The notes: generated by a model from the letters alone, not told the origin. A stretch of DNA of 64,000 nt from JBIQJD01 sp044507695 (GCA_044507695.1 JBIQJD010000016.1:26825-90824); one strand, 5' to 3'. Numbered from the stretch's first letter, positions 19,781 to 30,221 are shown. A program made the numbers and translations.

Positions 19781-22700
19781 ATGCAGCCGGAAAAATTTTT
19801 TGAGATCTCTTTCCTGCGCTGTGAGTATAAAGTTGATCCCATCGGGATTGATGTTCTTAATCCAAGATTTAGCTGGATAGTAAATGTGGTTAAGAAGCGG
19901 GGAAAATCAACATCTCAATCAGCTTACAGATTAATTGTATCTTCATCCTTAAATAAAATTGAATCAGATGATGGAGATTTATGGGATAGCGGAAAAGTTT
20001 TATCCACTGAACAGAATCAGGTTGTTTATAAGGGGAAGCATCTTCAATCAAACAGTATTTATTATTGGAAAGTGAAAATATGGGACAATAATGATGTTGA
20101 AAGTAACTGGAGCAAAACAGCTAAATTTTCTGTTGGATTAATTAATCAGAATGACTGGAAAGCAAGCTGGATTGGCTTTGATGATTGGGAAAATAATTTT
20201 GATAAACAGGAAAAACATGAGTTTGAAGAACTGAATGATAAATGGATTTGGTTCCCGCTTAATGAAACTAAGAATAATAAAGGATTTGGCAGATATTTTT
20301 TCCGCAAAGAATTTTTTATTAAGAATGAAGTTTTATCTGCAGAAATTTTAATTACAGCAGATGAACGATTTAAACTATTTATTAATGGAATACTTATATC
20401 TGAAAGTGATGACAGAATTTTCTCATGGACAAGACCGCATAAAATTAATGTAAAGAATTTCCTTTCTGAAAATAAAAACCTCATTGCAGTTGAAACAATC
20501 AATAATTATTTGAGCAAACCCGGGCTTGCTGTAAAGCTTTTTTTAAAATTTAATAATAATGATGAAGAAATTATCCGCACAGATAGTGATTGGAAATCTT
20601 TTAATGAGGAAATAAATAATTGGAATCAATTAAATTATAATGATGAGGAATGGATTGAATCCGGAATTACTGCATTGATGGGTGAGAAACCGTGGGGAAT
20701 TCCAAAGTATAGTTTGGAACTTCCGCCGGCGAAATATTTACGTAAAGAATTTATTCTTAAAAAAGAAATAAAACACGCGCTTGTTTATTCAACCGCACTT
20801 GGATTATACAACTTATTTATCAATGGTGTACAAATATCTGATGATAAATTAACTCCCGGCTGGACTGATTACAACGAACGCATTTATTACAATTCATATG
20901 ATATAAAAAATCTTTTAAAATCTTCCGGCAAAAATTGTATTGGGATTATTCTCGCTGATGGATGGTATTCCGGGTACATTGCATGGGAAAGAAAGAGGGG
21001 ATATTATGGAAAATTTCCCCGTGCAATTCTTCAATTAGAAATTGAATATACTGATGGTACAAGAGAAAAAATTATCTCTGATAAAAGCTGGCAAGCATCT
21101 TACGGCGCAATTACTCAGGCTGATTTGCTTATGGGAGAATCATTTGATGCAAATAATGAATTGCTGAATTGGTGTACTCCGGATTATGATTCAAGAAATT
21201 GGAAACAAGCTGCTGGGGAAAAAAATCTTAAAGTTCAATTAAATGCTCATCCCGGAATTCCTATTAGAAAAATCCTTGGAGTTAAGCCAGTAAAAATTAC
21301 TGAGCCGCAAAAAGGAATTTTCATTTTTGATCTTGGACAAAACTTTGCCGGATATGTACGTTTAAAAATTAATGGAAAGAAATCGGGAAAAATTTCATTA
21401 AGATATGCTGAGATGCTTGATGAGAAAGGATTTCTTTATACAGAAAATTTACGAATGGCACGCGCTAAAGATACGTACATTTCAAAAGGTGAAGCTGAAG
21501 AAATTTGGGAACCAGAATTTACATATCACGGCTTCCGATATGTAGAAGTAAAAGGATTAAATGAAGTTCCAACTTTAGAAACAATTACCGGAATTGTACT
21601 GCATTCCGATCTTCCGGTTACCGGTGAATTTAATTGTTCAAATAAAAATCTTAACAGATTATTTAAAAATATTTTGTGGAGCCAGCGTTCCAATTTTATG
21701 GATATTCCAACCGATTGCCCGCAGCGCGATGAACGGTTAGGCTGGACTGCCGATGCTGTAGATTTTATTAGAACCGCATCATTCAATATGGATACTTCTG
21801 CGTTTTACACCAAATGGCTTCAGGATTTAAATGATGCACAGGAAGAAAACGGAGCTTATACTGCAATAGCTCCAAAACCAGATATTGGAGTTGGGCCGCT
21901 TTACTCAGGCACCGCAGGATTTGCAGATGCAGGGATAATTACTCCTTATTTTCTCTATCTATATTATAATGATGTTTCAATCTTCAGAAAACATTATAAA
22001 AATATGCAGAGGTTTGTTGAGTATCTTCAAGCAAATAATTTTAAACGTCCTGAACCTGGTTATGGTGATTGGCTTTCATTTAATGCTGAAACTCCGCAGG
22101 AATTAATTGATTCAGCTTTTTCCGCAATTGATCTGAAATTAATGAGTGAAATTTCTTTACTTCTTAAAAAAGAAAATGAAGCAAAGCAGTATAAAAAATT
22201 GTTTGAAGTGGTCCGCACTCAATTCAATTCAGAATTTGTTTCTGCCGATGGTTCAATTTTAAGCGGTACACAAACTGCATATGTTCTTCCGCTTTATTTT
22301 GGATTACTGGATGATGAGATTCAACAAAAAGCATTTCAGTTTCTTGTTGAAGATATACAACACAAAGATTGGCATGTTTCCACCGGATTTATAGGTTTAA
22401 CCTATTTATTTCCCGTTCTTACAAAATTTGGAAGATCAGATATTGTGTATAAACTTCTGCTTAATGAATCATTTCCATCATGGTTGAATATGATTAATAA
22501 TGGCGCGGTTACAATGTGGGAAAGATGGGATAGCTGGTCCAAAGATAAAGGATTTTTTGATCCGCTGATGAACTCATTCAATCATACTTCACTTGGAGTG
22601 ATAGGTGAGTGGTTTTATTCAGGAATTGGCGGCATAATTCCGGTTGAGGCAGGATTCAAAAAAATAATTATCAATCCGCAAATTGGCGGGGGATTAACAT

Positions 22701-22948
22701 ACGCCAAAGTTTCTTACAATTCAATTATTGGAAAAATATCTGTTGATTGGAGTATTGAAGAAGAGATTGCCAGTTTTAATATTAAAATCCCGTTCAACTG
22801 CTCAGCAAAAATTATTCTTTCTAAAAAAATTGGAACTAAAATTTTCAACAAGCTTTGGATTAACTCTCCAATTGAATTGATGGAAGATGATAAAAATTTC
22901 ATCTTCAATACAAATCTCCCGGTTAAAGTTTTTCTTTACGATGAGTAA
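19781..22948 (+). CDS. Cytoplasmic GH78 alpha-L-rhamnosidase
   Basis: A TTG at 19772 gives 1058 residues and overlaps the previous gene by 8 bp. ATG 19781, just after the upstream stop, is the more ordinary start and gives 1055. The domain order is that of GH78: an N-terminal beta-sandwich (FLRCEYKVDPIGIDVLNPRFSW), jelly-roll domains, and the (alpha/alpha)6 catalytic barrel with the hallmark TDCPQRDERLGWTADA (about residues 645-660). NNGAVTMWERWDSW and HTSLGVIGEWFYSGIGGI follow, then a C-terminal beta-sandwich. The family cleaves terminal alpha-L-rhamnose using acidic residues in the barrel. There is no signal peptide, so it acts on imported oligosaccharides. It is the last gene of the glycan locus. 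Confidence 0.9.
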   Translation: MQPEKFFEISFLRCEYKVDPIGIDVLNPRFSWIVNVVKKRGKSTSQSAYRLIVSSSLNKIESDDGDLWDSGKVLSTEQNQVVYKGKHLQSNSIYYWKVKIWDNNDVESNWSKTAKFSVGLINQNDWKASWIGFDDWENNFDKQEKHEFEELNDKWIWFPLNETKNNKGFGRYFFRKEFFIKNEVLSAEILITADERFKLFINGILISESDDRIFSWTRPHKINVKNFLSENKNLIAVETINNYLSKPGLAVKLFLKFNNNDEEIIRTDSDWKSFNEEINNWNQLNYNDEEWIESGITALMGEKPWGIPKYSLELPPAKYLRKEFILKKEIKHALVYSTALGLYNLFINGVQISDDKLTPGWTDYNERIYYNSYDIKNLLKSSGKNCIGIILADGWYSGYIAWERKRGYYGKFPRAILQLEIEYTDGTREKIISDKSWQASYGAITQADLLMGESFDANNELLNWCTPDYDSRNWKQAAGEKNLKVQLNAHPGIPIRKILGVKPVKITEPQKGIFIFDLGQNFAGYVRLKINGKKSGKISLRYAEMLDEKGFLYTENLRMARAKDTYISKGEAEEIWEPEFTYHGFRYVEVKGLNEVPTLETITGIVLHSDLPVTGEFNCSNKNLNRLFKNILWSQRSNFMDIPTDCPQRDERLGWTADAVDFIRTASFNMDTSAFYTKWLQDLNDAQEENGAYTAIAPKPDIGVGPLYSGTAGFADAGIITPYFLYLYYNDVSIFRKHYKNMQRFVEYLQANNFKRPEPGYGDWLSFNAETPQELIDSAFSAIDLKLMSEISLLLKKENEAKQYKKLFEVVRTQFNSEFVSADGSILSGTQTAYVLPLYFGLLDDEIQQKAFQFLVEDIQHKDWHVSTGFIGLTYLFPVLTKFGRSDIVYKLLLNESFPSWLNMINNGAVTMWERWDSWSKDKGFFDPLMNSFNHTSLGVIGEWFYSGIGGIIPVEAGFKKIIINPQIGGGLTYAKVSYNSIIGKISVDWSIEEEIASFNIKIPFNCSAKIILSKKIGTKIFNKLWINSPIELMEDDKNFIFNTNLPVKVFLYDE

Positions 22949-23108
22949 TTCAAAAGTTCCTATTTTTTGCCTATTATTCCTCTCATCTGAGTGAGATAAA
23001 ACAATCTTCCGAAATAATATCCTTCTATTTTAACGCTTTAATTAAAACTCTTTTTGTAGAAGTTCTGGTTCCCGGTTCTATTATTTAATGAAACTATGGG
23101 AGTAAATT

Positions 23109-23651
23109 ATGGAATTTTCTAAGATGGAACTTCAGCGTAAAATCATCCTTATTGCTGGTGTTATTGGTGCCATTTCAGTTTTTCTGCCATGGTATACAAT
23201 ATCAGTGATGGGAATGGCGCAAAGCACAAACGGATTCCGCGGTGCCGGTATCATCGTATTTCTTGCTTTTGCGGCTTCAACTGTTATTTCAATTTTGGGT
23301 GATCAAAAATTGAAACTTGATAAGAAACTCTGGCTCTCAGCACTAATTATCGGCTGCATTGCATTTCTATTCATACTTATTTCTTTCGGAAGTTCGGAGA
23401 GTGATCCGATTGGATTTGTAGAATCAGGTTATGGAATTGGAATCTGGCTGGCTTTGATTTGTTCAATCGGAATTTTATTTGCAGCATGGTTTCTTAAAGA
23501 AGCAGGATTAACTCTGAAATCAACAATTGATTCAATGAGAATTACTCCGGCTGCAGCAGGAATTACAGAGCTTGAAAGATTGGTGGAGTTAAAAAATCAG
23601 GGAAAGATTACTGAAGAAGAATATCAGCGGATGAAATCAAAAATTGTTTGA
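23109..23651 (+). CDS. Four-helix membrane protein with C-terminal SHOCT domain
   Basis: The 180-residue protein has about four hydrophobic segments (near residues 11-28, 44-61, 72-91 and 107-127). The C-terminal 30 residues form a SHOCT domain, recognised by LERLVELKNQGKITEEEYQRM. SHOCT is a short two-helix module of unknown, possibly oligomerising, function. The gene stands alone between the glycan locus and a response regulator, with more than 100 bp of noncoding sequence on each side. Its job is unknown. Confidence 0.7.
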   Translation: MEFSKMELQRKIILIAGVIGAISVFLPWYTISVMGMAQSTNGFRGAGIIVFLAFAASTVISILGDQKLKLDKKLWLSALIIGCIAFLFILISFGSSESDPIGFVESGYGIGIWLALICSIGILFAAWFLKEAGLTLKSTIDSMRITPAAAGITELERLVELKNQGKITEEEYQRMKSKIV

Positions 23652-23770
23652 TGAATAGAATTCACTTACATAACAAAAATTAATTTGCACGTTTATCAGT
23701 TCGTTCATGGTATCGATGATGAAAATTGAAGATGCTTGAGACTGGTGTGTATTTATAAACGAGGGAAATT

Positions 23771-24139
23771 ATGGATAATGATATGAAGATAGTTTTAGCA
23801 GAAGATGAATTGATTACTGCATTGGATATTAAGAAGCATTTACAGAAACAATTTAATGCAGAAGTAATAACAACGGCAACAGGGGATGATATCTGTAATC
23901 TCGTTATGGATCATAAACCGGATATTGTAATCTCAGATATTCATTTAAAAGGAAAAACCAACGGAATAGATGCCGTAAAAAAGCTGAAAAAAAATATTAA
24001 TATTCCCGTAATCTTTATTTCTGCCTACACCATGGCTTTTTATCTGGATCAGATAGGAAAAATTCCGGATGCGTTTGTTATACCAAAACCGCTGAATTAT
24101 AATATTTTCATTTCTTTAATAAAATCTTTAATGAAATAA
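23771..24139 (+). CDS. Single-domain (CheY-like) response regulator
   Basis: The 122-residue receiver domain has all the expected positions: acidic pair at E11/D12, phospho-acceptor D56 in VISDIHLKG, Ser84 in VIFISAYT, and Lys106 in IPKPLN. The unusual DIHL after the phospho-site resembles receivers of hybrid PAS-kinase systems in environmental Bacteroidota-like bacteria. There is no output domain and no kinase gene nearby, so it probably works by protein-protein contact or as a phosphorelay step. GAGG lies a few bases before the ATG. Confidence 0.85.
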   Translation: MDNDMKIVLAEDELITALDIKKHLQKQFNAEVITTATGDDICNLVMDHKPDIVISDIHLKGKTNGIDAVKKLKKNINIPVIFISAYTMAFYLDQIGKIPDAFVIPKPLNYNIFISLIKSLMK

Positions 24140-24258
24140 AATCCCTGCTCAATTAATATAATCCGCTGATACTAAATTTCTTGGCAGTATAAAAAATCCT
24201 CCTTATCTTTTGAGCGAAAATTTTCCTTAGTAAGTAACAAGATTTTATTTATCATTTA

Positions 24259-26340
24259 ATGAAATATAATCCACTATTCCTGCTTCTCACTTTAACTACT
24301 TTATCATCATTTATAATTGCACAGGAACAAACCAGGCCTGGCAAAATTGCTGATGATGACAATTCCAAATTTACAAATGCCGGAAATGTTGGATTAACAA
24401 TTACAAATTTTGGTACCTACGGACACGGCTTTGCTTTATGGCCGCAGCAGCCAAGTGCTGAATATCCATTGGGCAGCGGTATAGAACATATTTTTGATGG
24501 CGGTCTCTGGATTGGCGGATTCATTGCAAATGATTCTCAAGGTAATGGAAGAGTAGGACCGTTCGTAACAACAGGCGCGGTAGATGCTTCTTCTGTTTCT
24601 GCAAGAGGCGGCGGATTTGAATACACAAATTCTCCCGGCAGTAAAGTAATTGAAAGATCATCCCTTCTTGATTCAAGATTTTATGATCCTGCTGCAATCT
24701 CTCACCAGGATCTGGTAATGGATTATACTGATACCAACAGAACTTTATCCAATGGTGAACTGATTGAAGGACATAATCCACTTGGCGTTGCTATTCACCA
24801 GGAATCTTATGTATGGAATTTTCCTTTTGCTGATTTTTTTGTGATTATGAATTACACAATTAAAAATGTAAGCAATAAATATCTGGATAGTGTGTATGTT
24901 GGTTTGTGGACTGATGCAGTTGTTAGAAATACAAAAATAACTGCACCAAGAGGAAGTGCATTCTTTAATAAAGGCGGAGATGGATATAAAGATTCATTGA
25001 ACATTGCTTATGAATTTGATGCCGCGGGAGATTTAGGTTACACAGATAGTTACGTCGGTATTCAGTATCTTGGTTCAACTCCTTCAATTGATAGCTCAAA
25101 TTTTGTCAGCTGGCAGTTTAGAAATACAGATAACCCCAGTTTTTTTGCTCCTCAGAATGATATAGACAGATACAAAAAGCTTCGCGGCTATTTTGATAAT
25201 GGTGAGAATTTAAGATATTCAGATGCGATGCAAAATGAATTAAGAACACCATCAAACAGATCAATATTAATATCAACCGGAAACTTCAGCGATCTGGCTC
25301 CGGGTGATTCCATAAATGTTGTATTCGCAATTGTGTTTGCAAAAAAATTCGGCACAGATCCAGCTTCACTTGATACGGATGAACAAAAGAAAAATTTATA
25401 TTCAAATGCTGAATGGGCTTTGCGCGCCTACCACGGAGAAGACCGCAACCGCAACGGTATTCTTGATGCGGGTGAAGATCTTGATGGAAACGGAAAAATT
25501 ACCAGATACATACTCCCTGCACCTCCGCTTCCTCCAATTGTAAAAGTAATTCCTGAAAAAAACAGGGCAACTATTTACTGGAACAACCGTTCGGAAAATT
25601 CAATTGATCCGATATCAGGCAAAAAAGATTTTGAAGGGTACAGGATTTACAGAACGCAAGCAGGATTTGATTTGATTCCGGGGCAGGATAATTTCTCATC
25701 ACTTGTTCTGCTTGCTGAGTTTGATAGTACAGGAAATGATATCGGATTTAATTCCGGCTTTAATTATATAAAGCTCGATCAGCCGGTTACATTTGAAGGA
25801 GATACGAACGAATATCACTATAAATTTGAAGTAGAAAATCTACTTAACGGCTGGCAGTATTTATTTTCCGTAACCGCATTTGATAAAGGAGATGAAGAGA
25901 ATAATCTTTCAAGTCTCGAATCAAGTTCACTTACAAATCTGCAGCGTATTCTACCAGGCACTCCGCCGGCTGAAGGCAGTGATGTTGAAGTTGGTGTTTA
26001 TCCAAATCCATACTATGGAAATGCATATTGGGATGGTTCATCAGAAAGATTGAGAAAGATTTACTTCTTTAATCTTCCATCTGAATGTAATATTACAATT
26101 TATACTCTTTCTGGTGATATTGTAAAACAGATTGAACATAATCAACAGAGTAACGGAGCAGATATACGCTGGTTTGAGAATTACGCCAGCGATGGAAAAC
26201 AAATAATGGCGGGCGGTGAACACGCATGGGATCTGATTACTAATAATGATCAGGCAATTGCTACCGGTTTGTATTTGTTCACTGTTGAGAACCGTAGAAC
26301 CGGAGAAATTAAAACAGGTAAATTTTTAATAGTTAAATAA
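24259..26340 (+). CDS. T9SS-sorted surface protein with FN3 domain
   Basis: The 693-residue protein has a signal peptide (to about IIAQ). A large N-terminal part of unknown fold (about 25-395) contains motifs such as NVGLTITNFGTYGHG and EHIFDGGLWIGGF. A calcium-loop-like DRNRNGILDAGEDLDGNG follows at about residues 395-412, then an FN3-like segment (about 420-560, IYWNNRSENSIDPISGKKDF, YRIYRTQ), and a divergent sorting domain (VYPNPYYGNAYW about 578, GLYLFTVENRRTG, KFLIVK). The visible part of the gene at the left edge of the window is paralogous. It opens a cluster that runs to 37530 and includes a TonB receptor and a PorV-like protein. It is probably a surface protein of large extracellular assemblies; its function is unknown. 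Confidence 0.75.
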   Translation: MKYNPLFLLLTLTTLSSFIIAQEQTRPGKIADDDNSKFTNAGNVGLTITNFGTYGHGFALWPQQPSAEYPLGSGIEHIFDGGLWIGGFIANDSQGNGRVGPFVTTGAVDASSVSARGGGFEYTNSPGSKVIERSSLLDSRFYDPAAISHQDLVMDYTDTNRTLSNGELIEGHNPLGVAIHQESYVWNFPFADFFVIMNYTIKNVSNKYLDSVYVGLWTDAVVRNTKITAPRGSAFFNKGGDGYKDSLNIAYEFDAAGDLGYTDSYVGIQYLGSTPSIDSSNFVSWQFRNTDNPSFFAPQNDIDRYKKLRGYFDNGENLRYSDAMQNELRTPSNRSILISTGNFSDLAPGDSINVVFAIVFAKKFGTDPASLDTDEQKKNLYSNAEWALRAYHGEDRNRNGILDAGEDLDGNGKITRYILPAPPLPPIVKVIPEKNRATIYWNNRSENSIDPISGKKDFEGYRIYRTQAGFDLIPGQDNFSSLVLLAEFDSTGNDIGFNSGFNYIKLDQPVTFEGDTNEYHYKFEVENLLNGWQYLFSVTAFDKGDEENNLSSLESSSLTNLQRILPGTPPAEGSDVEVGVYPNPYYGNAYWDGSSERLRKIYFFNLPSECNITIYTLSGDIVKQIEHNQQSNGADIRWFENYASDGKQIMAGGEHAWDLITNNDQAIATGLYLFTVENRRTGEIKTGKFLIVK

Positions 26341-26351
26341 TTGGAGTTAAT

Positions 26352-28460
26352 ATGAATATTCGATTACTAATTGCATCCCTGCTTCTTATGGCAGGAATTT
26401 CGTTTGCACAGGAATATCCGCTCGTTACAATCCAGGATATACAAAATGTGCCTGATTCACTTGCAGGAACTGATCCCGCATCTCTTTTAAATGGAGATAC
26501 AGTTAGAGTTCAGGGAATTGTATTGGTTCGTCCTGTTATCGATTCTGATACAAACAGAAGAGTAATTATTTCTGCCGGTGCAAGATGGGTAACCTATGTA
26601 CAGGATCCAAATAATCCTGTTTACGGCGGATTAAATATTCTTCAGGAAGATACAAGCAGTGGGCCCCAGGTTTATGAAACATTATTTGATGTTATTGATA
26701 CTGCACAGGTTTGGGAATTCACCGGTGTTGTTACAGAGTATTTTACTACAACTGAAATGCTTCTTCTTATAAGACCTGAATCAGCAAAGTTTATTTCAGC
26801 GGCTCCCAAACGTCCTGATCCTGTAGAACTGCAAGTTTCTGATATGTTCACTGAAAACGGGCAGTACAATTTTGATATGGAAAAATATGAAAACGTTTAT
26901 GTGATATTCAGAAATGTTTTTACATCAGATAGGGAAACAAATGGTGAATTCAGAATTAATGATCAGGATGGAAATTTTGTAAACATCTATAATCAATCAA
27001 GATATTTTAAATCAGGTTCTGCCGGTGAAGTTGGATGGGAAGCACCAAACGATGGAACATATTTAAGTTATGTCCGCGGTATTCTTACTACAAGAACAGA
27101 TGGTTATTATCTTGTACCTGTTTATCCGGGAGATGTTGGTCCAACTCTTGTCTCTCCTCCAACAATTTCAACAATCAGAAGATCACCTGTTGAAATTGGT
27201 CCGAATCAGGCAGTTACAGTTACAGCAAAGATTACGGATTTTGATGGCTCTGTAGCAAGTGCACAAATTCATTACAGCGTAAACGGCGGTGCACGTGATT
27301 CAGTAGAAATGACATCAACTGATTCAATCTTTACCGGTGTAATTCCCGGTGTTGCTGATTCAGCATTAGTTGATTTCTATATCTCAGCAAGAGATAACCA
27401 GGGAAATGTATCTGCCAATCCATCAAATCCATCTTCAAATTATTTTTATCTTGTACTAAACAGACCGCTTACTATTAAAGATGTTCAGTATTCACCATTC
27501 GGCAGCGGGTTCAGCGCATATAATGGATATAGAGTTACGGTTTCAGGTGTTGTAACTTCAGATACCAGCGGACTTGCAGGAAGAACCGGAAATGCTTCCA
27601 ACAGAGTTATTATTCAGGATGGTGAAGGTCCATGGAGCGGTATCTGGCTGAATGCAGTCAATACTCCTGCAAATATTTACGGATTAAAACTCGGTGATCA
27701 TGTAACATTATCAGGTGTTGTCCAGGAAGATTTTAGTTTCACAAGACTTGATTCAATTCAAAATCTTACAGTTAATTCATCGGGAAATCAACTTCCGGCG
27801 CCGCAGGTTTTAACAACAGGTTCAATCGGTACAAAAGCAAGTTCTGTTGTTGAAGCAGAACAGTGGGAATCTGTTTTAATAAAATATGAAAACATTACAG
27901 TTACTGATTATAACGCTGACGGCGGATCAAGTAATTTTGGTGAGATGTTTGTAGATGACGGAAGCGGGCAAACAAGAGTTGAACTTCAGGATGGAAATCA
28001 TTTCTATCATAACTTATGGGATTCAACCTTGCTTGCAAATCCTAATTTTATAAACATTACAGATAGTTCAACCTTTACTGGTTTAGCTGGATATCTTTAC
28101 TTCTCATTCAGTAATTATAAACTTATTCCAAGATACAATTCTGATTTTGAAGGTTTTGATGATCCTACTTCTGTTGAAAACGATGTGAAAGTTCCGGCTA
28201 AATTTGTTGTAAATCAGAATTATCCTAATCCGTTTAATCCTTCTACAGTAATTTCCTATTCAATTCCAAAAGAAGGATTGGTAACAGTTAAGATTTACAA
28301 CGTGCTCGGGCAGGAAGTTAAAACACTCGTTAACCAGTTTCAATCAGCCGGATCATATAAAATAAACTTTGATGCATCTGAGCTTTCAACCGGAGTTTAT
28401 TTCTACAGCGTAAAAGCTGGTGATTTCAACCAGGTTAAAAAAATGGTTCTCGTAAAATAA
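26352..28460 (+). CDS. T9SS-sorted protein with OB-fold-like repeats
   Basis: The 702-residue protein starts with a signal peptide (to about SFAQ). At least two OB-fold-like domains can be seen, of the type found in extracellular nucleases and DUF5689-like proteins. One lies near residues 20-150 (LNGDTVRVQGIVLVRP) and another near 370-600 (GYRVTVSGVVTSDTSG, RVIIQDGEGPWSGIWL, GEMFVDDGSGQTRVEL). Between them is an Ig-like segment (VTVTAKITDFDGSVASAQ). It ends in a textbook sorting domain (NYPNPFNPSTVISY, VKIYNVLGQEVKTL, GVYFYSVKAGDF, KMVLVK). The start is 11 bp after the preceding stop. No catalytic motif was found, so it may bind nucleic acid or other polymers at the surface. That is inferred from the fold only. 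Confidence 0.7.
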   Translation: MNIRLLIASLLLMAGISFAQEYPLVTIQDIQNVPDSLAGTDPASLLNGDTVRVQGIVLVRPVIDSDTNRRVIISAGARWVTYVQDPNNPVYGGLNILQEDTSSGPQVYETLFDVIDTAQVWEFTGVVTEYFTTTEMLLLIRPESAKFISAAPKRPDPVELQVSDMFTENGQYNFDMEKYENVYVIFRNVFTSDRETNGEFRINDQDGNFVNIYNQSRYFKSGSAGEVGWEAPNDGTYLSYVRGILTTRTDGYYLVPVYPGDVGPTLVSPPTISTIRRSPVEIGPNQAVTVTAKITDFDGSVASAQIHYSVNGGARDSVEMTSTDSIFTGVIPGVADSALVDFYISARDNQGNVSANPSNPSSNYFYLVLNRPLTIKDVQYSPFGSGFSAYNGYRVTVSGVVTSDTSGLAGRTGNASNRVIIQDGEGPWSGIWLNAVNTPANIYGLKLGDHVTLSGVVQEDFSFTRLDSIQNLTVNSSGNQLPAPQVLTTGSIGTKASSVVEAEQWESVLIKYENITVTDYNADGGSSNFGEMFVDDGSGQTRVELQDGNHFYHNLWDSTLLANPNFINITDSSTFTGLAGYLYFSFSNYKLIPRYNSDFEGFDDPTSVENDVKVPAKFVVNQNYPNPFNPSTVISYSIPKEGLVTVKIYNVLGQEVKTLVNQFQSAGSYKINFDASELSTGVYFYSVKAGDFNQVKKMVLVK

Positions 28461-28583
28461 TTTTGGTGATCAGATAAACGATTAAAAATATTATTCTATA
28501 GGCTGATTAAAAGTAGAATATTGAGGTAAATTCAGAAGTAAGAATTTGTCATTTCATTCAAAGGAAAGCTATGCCCGAACAAG

Positions 28584-28615
28584 CCTGCTTCTGTTTCTAT
28601 GTAAGCAGGGCAGGC
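28584..28615. repeat. REP-like hairpin in a 249-bp spacer
   Basis: CCTGCTT at 28584-28590 pairs with AAGCAGG at 28603-28609, and a nested alternative uses GCCTGC with GCAGGC at 28610-28615. It is embedded in GTCATTTC...GGAGCGAAGTGATAA-type flanks like the dispersed hairpin repeats common in Bacteroidota and relatives. The rest of the 28461-28709 spacer shows no gene. Confidence 0.4.
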
Positions 28616-28709
28616 AGGAGCGAAGTGATAAAAGAATTTTATGATAGTCCAGTAAAGGTTATCCGATCAATCTATCTAGGATAAAGCGGACTTTAACAAA
28701 ATCAATTAA

Positions 28710-30221
28710 ATGAAAAAAACTTTTTGTCTGTTAATACTATTTTCTGTTTCCTTCATTTCATGTTATGAAGAAATAACCGATAATCCGATTGGAAATAAAT
28801 CTCCTGAGACCGGAGTTTTTCTTTACCCGGACAGTACTGTCTCAAGCCAGCCAAGCAGGCTGAAAATTTCATGGTGGGGAGACGATACGGATGGATTGGT
28901 GATTGGATTTTATTATACATGGGATGGAATTAACTGGCAGTTCACATCATCAAATGATTCATTATTTGCGCTTCAGATTGGAGCAGCAGATACTTCTTAT
29001 ATTTTCCGCGTATCGGCAGTAGATGATGGAGGAAACGGGCAGTATGATAATCAGGTAATACAGAACCAGATAAATTACGGTCCGGAACCATTTACAGATT
29101 CAAATGGAAACGGAGTTTATGATATAGGAGAAAATTTTATTGATATTGGATTGATTGATCCAACTCCTGCTGAAATTAAATTGCCGATTAAAAACTCCGC
29201 TCCGCAAATTTTCTGGAGTGAATTAAGCACACTTCCTGATACTTCATTTTCTGTAATGTCATTCGGATGGGAAGCAACTGATCTTGATGGCGATGAAACA
29301 ATTGTAAACATAAATGTTGCACTAAATGATACAAACAATGCTATCCGGCTTGGCGGCGGTGTAAGAAGAATAACAATCAGACCATTTACAAATTCTTCAA
29401 ATCCTTTAATGGAAGTACTAATTGACGGCAATCCCTCCAACATTGCACCGGAAAAATTATCCGGTTTAATTCTGAATGGAGAAAATAAAATTTATGTTCA
29501 GGCTGTAGATATCAGCGGAGCTAAAACTCCTTTTATATCTTTACCTGGAGAAGATAAAAGCTGGTATGTCCGCAATCCAAAAGGAAATTTACTTGTTATT
29601 GATGATTACCAATCTTCAGATGGTACAGATGCATTTTATAATGCAATTTTAGACAGCATTGGTTACGCAGGCAAATATGATGTTTATGATATTAGAAATC
29701 AGATACCGCCGTATATAAATGTTACATTTCTGGAAACAATAAAATTATTTGATGCAATTCTGTGGTACACAGACAGCAATCCTTCACTCGATATTGCTGC
29801 GGTTTCTTCACAGAAGTTTATTGATGCAGGCGGAAAAATATTTTACTCAATGCAGTTTCAGCAGTCTGTTGATTTAACTCTGCTTCAGAGTTTTCTTCCG
29901 ATTAATCCTGACAGCAGTGATTACAGATCATCTGTGCTTGGAACAGTAAGTATAACTGCAGCAAACACAGATCCATCCTATCCTGATCTTACAACAACGG
30001 GAGGATTATTCAGGGTAAGGTCTTTTTATCCAAATCAAATTGGTGCTGAACCCGTTTATTATTTTTCCAATAATGAATTGAAAGGATATATTGGTTTTAC
30101 GGACAGCCAGAAGAACATGTTTTTTATCGGAGTTCCGCTGCACCGCATGAATAACGGAGATGCAAACGTAAAGGAATTAATTGAGAAAGTTCTATTTCAG
30201 GATTTTGGATTAACACCATGA
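28710..30221 (+). CDS. Lipoprotein of unknown function with Ig-like and Rossmann-like parts
   Basis: The 503-residue protein has a lipoprotein-like signal ending FISC (Cys about 18). Residues about 25-110 look Ig/FN3-like (RLKISWWGDDTDGLVIGFYYTWDG). A calcium-loop-like DSNGNGVYDIGENFIDIG is at about 130-147. Another beta-sandwich carries WEATDLDGDETIV. The C-terminal 200 residues look like a glutamine-amidotransferase-like alpha/beta fold (NLLVIDDYQSSDGTDAFYNAI, FDAILWYTDSN, KFIDAGGKIFYSMQF). I recognise no catalytic triad. The stop overlaps the TonB-receptor start by 4 bp, so the two proteins are probably made together and may form a surface complex, as SusD-like lipoproteins do with SusC. 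It does not resemble SusD. Confidence 0.6.
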   Translation: MKKTFCLLILFSVSFISCYEEITDNPIGNKSPETGVFLYPDSTVSSQPSRLKISWWGDDTDGLVIGFYYTWDGINWQFTSSNDSLFALQIGAADTSYIFRVSAVDDGGNGQYDNQVIQNQINYGPEPFTDSNGNGVYDIGENFIDIGLIDPTPAEIKLPIKNSAPQIFWSELSTLPDTSFSVMSFGWEATDLDGDETIVNINVALNDTNNAIRLGGGVRRITIRPFTNSSNPLMEVLIDGNPSNIAPEKLSGLILNGENKIYVQAVDISGAKTPFISLPGEDKSWYVRNPKGNLLVIDDYQSSDGTDAFYNAILDSIGYAGKYDVYDIRNQIPPYINVTFLETIKLFDAILWYTDSNPSLDIAAVSSQKFIDAGGKIFYSMQFQQSVDLTLLQSFLPINPDSSDYRSSVLGTVSITAANTDPSYPDLTTTGGLFRVRSFYPNQIGAEPVYYFSNNELKGYIGFTDSQKNMFFIGVPLHRMNNGDANVKELIEKVLFQDFGLTP

